Of a DNA stretch of 64,000 bases, positions 60,956 through 64,000 are shown piece by piece. A program made the position numbers and the translations under genes. Positions within the stretch are counted from its first letter, which is position 1. Each line of letters starts with the position of its first letter. Origin of the DNA: Hymenobacter pini (GTDB lineage Bacteria > Bacteroidota > Bacteroidia > Cytophagales > Hymenobacteraceae); assembly GCF_020421205.1 (NCBI RefSeq), contig NZ_JAIZZH010000004.1, positions 1 to 64,000 on the forward strand. The letters run 5' to 3'. The notes under the pieces were generated by a model. That model was not told the origin of the DNA, made no database searches, and saw only the letters and a list, made by a program, of their open reading frames with translations.

Positions 60956-61654
60956 ATGCGCAAGCCTGAGCGTTACCGCCATTTCATCGAATATTTCACC
61001 ACGCACTTCCCGGAGCCCAAGACGGAGCTGCACTACCGCAACCCCTACGAGCTGATTGTGGCCGTGGTGCTAAGTGCCCAGTGCACCGATAAGCGCGTGA
61101 ACCAGGTGATGCCAGCCCTGCTGGAGCAGTTCCCTACGCCGGAGCAACTGGCCGCAGCATCGGCGGAGGATATTTTCCCGTTCATCCGCAGCGTATCCTA
61201 CCCCAACAACAAGGCCAAGCACCTGGCCGGACTGGGCCGCCTACTGGTGCAGGAATTTGGCGGCGAGGTACCCAGCACTATCGAAGAATTGCAGCGCCTG
61301 CCGGGCGTGGGCCGCAAAACGGCCAACGTAGTAGTTTCCGTCATCTACAACCAGCCCGCCATGGCCGTGGATACGCACGTGTTCCGGGTATCGCACCGGT
61401 TGGGGCTGGTGAGCAAAGTGGCCACCACGCCGCTGGCAGTAGAAAAGGAATTGGTGCGCTACATTCCCACGGAATTGATACCCAAAGCCCACCACTGGCT
61501 GATTTTGCACGGACGCTACATTTGCCTAGCCCGCACTCCTAAATGCGCTGTTTGCCCGCTGCAGAGTTGGTGCAAATACTACTCAGATGTAGTAGTGAAG
61601 TCTGCAGAAACATTTGATAAAACGGCCAAGAAGCCCTCTAAACCAATTAACTAA
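60956..61654 (+). CDS. nth: endonuclease III
   Basis: DNA glycosylase and AP lyase that removes oxidised pyrimidines. The helix-hairpin-helix LPGVGRKTANVV has the catalytic Lys, and VDTHVFRV has the catalytic Asp. The 4Fe-4S cluster ligands are at the C terminus in the C-x6-C-x2-C-x5-C pattern (CLARTPKCAVCPLQSWC). 232 residues from the ATG at 60956; a start at 60944 adds four residues. Confidence 0.94.
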   Translation: MRKPERYRHFIEYFTTHFPEPKTELHYRNPYELIVAVVLSAQCTDKRVNQVMPALLEQFPTPEQLAAASAEDIFPFIRSVSYPNNKAKHLAGLGRLLVQEFGGEVPSTIEELQRLPGVGRKTANVVVSVIYNQPAMAVDTHVFRVSHRLGLVSKVATTPLAVEKELVRYIPTELIPKAHHWLILHGRYICLARTPKCAVCPLQSWCKYYSDVVVKSAETFDKTAKKPSKPIN

Positions 61655-61697
61655 CTACCAATCGGCACAACTTAGTATAAAAGTAGTCTTCCTGAGT

Positions 61698-62936
61698 TTA
61701 TAAGTTCCGGGCTGATTTGGCAGCCTCTTCCAAGAGCACCTGCATTCGGCTGGCTATCTGCTGGCGGTCGAACTGTTGTTGCGCGGCTTGTTGGCCTTGC
61801 TCGCCAGCGGCACGGAGTTGCTCTGGGTTAGCGAATAGCTGGTGCAGAAGCTCCGCCAGAGCCGGCGCATTGCTGGCCGGTGAGTACCAGCCGCACTGGT
61901 ATTGCTCCACAAAAGATTTGGTCCAGCCAGGGTTGGTGACGATAACCGGCGTACCTACCGCCAAGCTGTCGTAGAACTTGGCAGGAGAGTTGGTATCCAG
62001 CACCGGTAAGCCCAGGAAGGGGGCTACCGACACATCCGACAATCGGAACCACGCAAACACCGCGTGGCGCGGCTGCGGCGGTACTACTTTAATAAACGGA
62101 TGCTGGGCTGCTGCCTGGGCCACCGCTGCATCGTGAAAGCCGTGCCCCATAAATAGCCATACTACATCGGGGTGGCTGGGTGCCAGCGCAACAGCTGCCG
62201 CTAGCAGCAGCGGAATATCGTTGGCCCGCCCGAAGGTACCCGCATACAGTATTACCCGCTTGCCCGCCAAATTCCAGCTACGGCGTAGGTTCTCCACGGC
62301 CGCATCGGTGGCCAACTCGGCCAACTCCAAGTCAGTCCCGTTGAGTAGAGTATGCACTTTCTGGGGCGCGAAGGGATAACGGGTACCGGTGGCCTGCCCT
62401 ACCTCTCGCACGTACGCCGTCATATCCGGCGACAGGGTTACCACGGCTTGCGCCTGCTGGTACATGCGGCGCTCCATACGATACAGAGCCCGTTGCAGCT
62501 GCGGATTGGGTACGGCACCCATGGCTATGGGGAAAGCCGGCCACAGATCCTGCACCTCAAACACCCACGGCACCCGACGCCAGCGGGCCACCTGCGCCGC
62601 GGCCCAAGCCGCCGTAAGCGGCGTGCTGATGCCCCAGATAACGTCTGGCTTATCGATGCGCACCCCTTCCCGCAAAGCGTAGGCAGCGTACTGCGCAAAG
62701 GCCAGCCCGCGCCGGGCCACGCCCATGCGGTTTTCGTAGGGTACGGCGGCGGCGCGCAACTCTACCCCGGCCGGCACCCACGCAAAATCGTGCGTGAGGC
62801 GCTGTGTTTCCCAGGTATTAGTAGTAATGAGCGTGACGCGGTGTTGCTGCGCCAGCTGGGCCAACAGGGAATAATGCCGGCTGGTGGCTGGACAATCGGG
62901 GTTGGTGTGGTACTGGCTAAAAACGGCAATGTGCAT
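61698..62936 (-). CDS. glycosyltransferase family 4 protein, WbuB-like
   Basis: A GT-B fold enzyme, 412 aa. The N terminus HIAVFSQYHTNPDCPATSRHYSLL matches the WbuB-like branch of GT4 (transfer of an amino sugar such as fucosamine in O-antigen synthesis). The donor-binding region holds VILYAGTFGRANDIP and a Glu-containing stretch near PFLGLPVLDTNSPAKFYDSLAVGTPVIV. The nucleotide sugar is not readable. It follows gldB by 29 bases on the same strand and is probably co-transcribed. Confidence 0.82.
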   Translation of the reverse strand: MHIAVFSQYHTNPDCPATSRHYSLLAQLAQQHRVTLITTNTWETQRLTHDFAWVPAGVELRAAAVPYENRMGVARRGLAFAQYAAYALREGVRIDKPDVIWGISTPLTAAWAAAQVARWRRVPWVFEVQDLWPAFPIAMGAVPNPQLQRALYRMERRMYQQAQAVVTLSPDMTAYVREVGQATGTRYPFAPQKVHTLLNGTDLELAELATDAAVENLRRSWNLAGKRVILYAGTFGRANDIPLLLAAAVALAPSHPDVVWLFMGHGFHDAAVAQAAAQHPFIKVVPPQPRHAVFAWFRLSDVSVAPFLGLPVLDTNSPAKFYDSLAVGTPVIVTNPGWTKSFVEQYQCGWYSPASNAPALAELLHQLFANPEQLRAAGEQGQQAAQQQFDRQQIASRMQVLLEEAAKSARNL

Positions 62937-62965
62937 CTGCTCAGGTAAAAACTGCCGCGCTTCAA

Positions 62966-63991
62966 TTAGCTCACCCGCCCGCGGTTCACCTTGGGCCGGT
63001 AGTGCGAGTCGTTGAGGATGCGCTGGGCGTTTTTATCGGCCATGAGCTGCTTCAGCGTCACGTTGGGGTGCTCAGCCATGTATTTGCGCACAATCTGCCA
63101 GCCAATCCAGGCCCCTACCCTACCAGGGCAGGTTTTATCAATTTCTGGGATGTTGGGCCGCTCCCCGATGTACTTCTGAATAGTGAACGGCGCCGTGTTA
63201 TACAGCAGATTCTTCTCAATGAAGTGGGACCAGATTTTGCCTTCGTTGAAGTGCACCCCAGCCATTTCCTTATCAGTATAGCCCATCAGCAAGGAGTCGG
63301 CGGTGCAGGGCAGTACCTTTTCGGCGAAGTACAGAGCTTTGCCAAACTGCACCATTTCGCCCAGCATGGTCTGGTTAGTCAGCTGTTTCTGATTGTACTT
63401 GCTGCTGATGGCCAGCGCAGTTGTGGGCACCAGGTGGTCGGGCGTGTAGCGCCGCAGAATGTAGCCCGGCACGTTGGGCCGGTACGCCGCCTTGGGACCC
63501 ACAAAAAAGTCGGTGCTGAGCACCATCAGGCTGTCATTCACAAACAAATCCTGACTTAGCCCGCTCACGAAAGTTTTGACGGGGGGCACCCGGAAATCGG
63601 GAAAGTAATAGCGGATATACTGAAACATGGGCTTCAGCTGCTGCTCCAGTCGGGTAGTGGTAAATGTGCTGTCGGCCTGGCGGCCCAGCTTTTGCAGGCC
63701 GGCATTGGTGGCCAGGCGCGTAAGCGTGGAGGCCAGCACCGGGGCCGGATACTGCGCACTCTGCAAATACTGCCGGGCAAACAGCCCGTGCTCCTGCACA
63801 AACCGGCTGGCGTCGGCGGTGTTCTTGATTTGGAAGAAAGGTGCTTCCAAGCGTTCCAGCTGCACTGGCGCCGAAACCTTGGCTATTTCGGGGTTCATCT
63901 CGCAGCTTTCCTGGTTGCTGCCGCAGGCCAGCACCAGAGGAATGGCCGCTACCAAGGCGGCCAGAGTACGCAAACGGGCAGGAATATGCAT
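62966..63991 (-). CDS. gldB: gliding motility lipoprotein GldB-like
   Basis: A 341-residue lipoprotein (signal LVAAIPLVLAC, Cys about residue 24). The domain DFRVPPVKTFVSGLSQDLFVN...LMVLSTDFFVGPKAAYRP, and later GKIWSHFIEKNLLYNTAPFTIQKYIGERP, match the GldB family. GldB is needed for gliding in Flavobacterium, although its orthologues also occur in non-gliding bacteria. It has the fold of a DUF2268-type protease without the HExxH site. The ATG is 10 bases from the window edge, so promoter and upstream partner are not visible. A GTG one codon earlier (63994) is possible. Confidence 0.8.
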   Translation of the reverse strand: MHIPARLRTLAALVAAIPLVLACGSNQESCEMNPEIAKVSAPVQLERLEAPFFQIKNTADASRFVQEHGLFARQYLQSAQYPAPVLASTLTRLATNAGLQKLGRQADSTFTTTRLEQQLKPMFQYIRYYFPDFRVPPVKTFVSGLSQDLFVNDSLMVLSTDFFVGPKAAYRPNVPGYILRRYTPDHLVPTTALAISSKYNQKQLTNQTMLGEMVQFGKALYFAEKVLPCTADSLLMGYTDKEMAGVHFNEGKIWSHFIEKNLLYNTAPFTIQKYIGERPNIPEIDKTCPGRVGAWIGWQIVRKYMAEHPNVTLKQLMADKNAQRILNDSHYRPKVNRGRVS

Positions 63992-64000
63992 CACGCTTCT

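Overview
This window looks like a stretch of chromosome from a Hymenobacter-type bacterium (Bacteroidota, Cytophagales). This is an inference from the gene content. It holds a GldB-like gliding lipoprotein, PorT/porin-family barrels, a Wzi-type capsule protein, DUF2480, DUF5777, DUF6150 and DUF6799-like proteins, a zinc-ribbon-tailed ion channel, and several promoters of the Bacteroidota type (TTG, 18-20 bases, TAnnTTTG). The sequence is GC-rich apart from a few AT-rich patches. One tRNA (His, GTG anticodon) is present. I found no rRNA, CRISPR array, transposase, integrase or phage gene.

Layout. 0.3-9.7 kb, almost all on the minus strand: a beta-lactamase-fold serine hydrolase, a lipoprotein, an ion channel, an amino acid permease, DUF2480, tsaB, a membrane protein, an S41 protease, rnpA and rpmH. 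9.9-16.5 kb: an M61 peptidase, a lipoprotein, two small disordered paralogues, a PfkB kinase, tRNA-His and a DEAD-box helicase. 16.5-21.2 kb: a membrane protein, upp overlapping an acetyltransferase-like gene, a Wzi-family barrel and a crystallin-J1-like protein. 21.6-24.0 kb: a tight operon of a c-type haem lipoprotein, YceI, DUF5777 and a CHRD lipoprotein. 24.1-30.0 kb: an MsbA-like exporter, gmhA, yifB and pyrD. 30.0-34.5 kb: a PagL-like barrel and three tandem porin-family barrels. 34.7-49.6 kb, minus strand: an M20 dipeptidase, plsY, a 1747-residue secreted protein, prmA, DUF6150, tpiA, a TspO-related protein, a SpoIIAA-like protein and uvrA. 49.6-52.3 kb is an accessory patch: an AT-rich orphan, a 21-base tandem repeat, hairpin repeats and two lineage-type hypothetical genes. 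52.3-64.0 kb: lipoproteins, a GDSL hydrolase, an alpha/beta hydrolase lacking its nucleophile, a zinc-finger protein, an NlpE-like protein, an MFS transporter, an ECF sigma factor overlapping a small gene, nth, a glycosyltransferase and gldB.

Much of the content serves the cell envelope. gmhA, an MsbA-like exporter, the PagL-like protein, Wzi and the glycosyltransferase concern lipopolysaccharide or capsule. plsY makes phospholipid precursors. The barrels, YceI and the lipoproteins sit in the outer membrane or periplasm. Housekeeping functions are spread among them: translation (rpmH, rnpA, prmA, tsaB, tRNA-His), repair (uvrA, nth), pyrimidines (pyrD, upp) and glycolysis (tpiA).

The most unusual items are these. 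A degenerate hairpin repeat is inserted in frame inside uvrA. A secreted alpha/beta hydrolase reads GHGEG where GHSEG is expected. An uncharacterised haem lipoprotein/YceI/DUF5777/CHRD operon is present. There is a hyper-palindromic repeat family (four copies) and a second, GTCATTCCGAG-type family. An ECF sigma gene has a small gene overlapping its 3' end. An ion channel lacks a standard start codon for its first helix. Several TAnnTTTG promoters lie only 3-9 bases from start codons.
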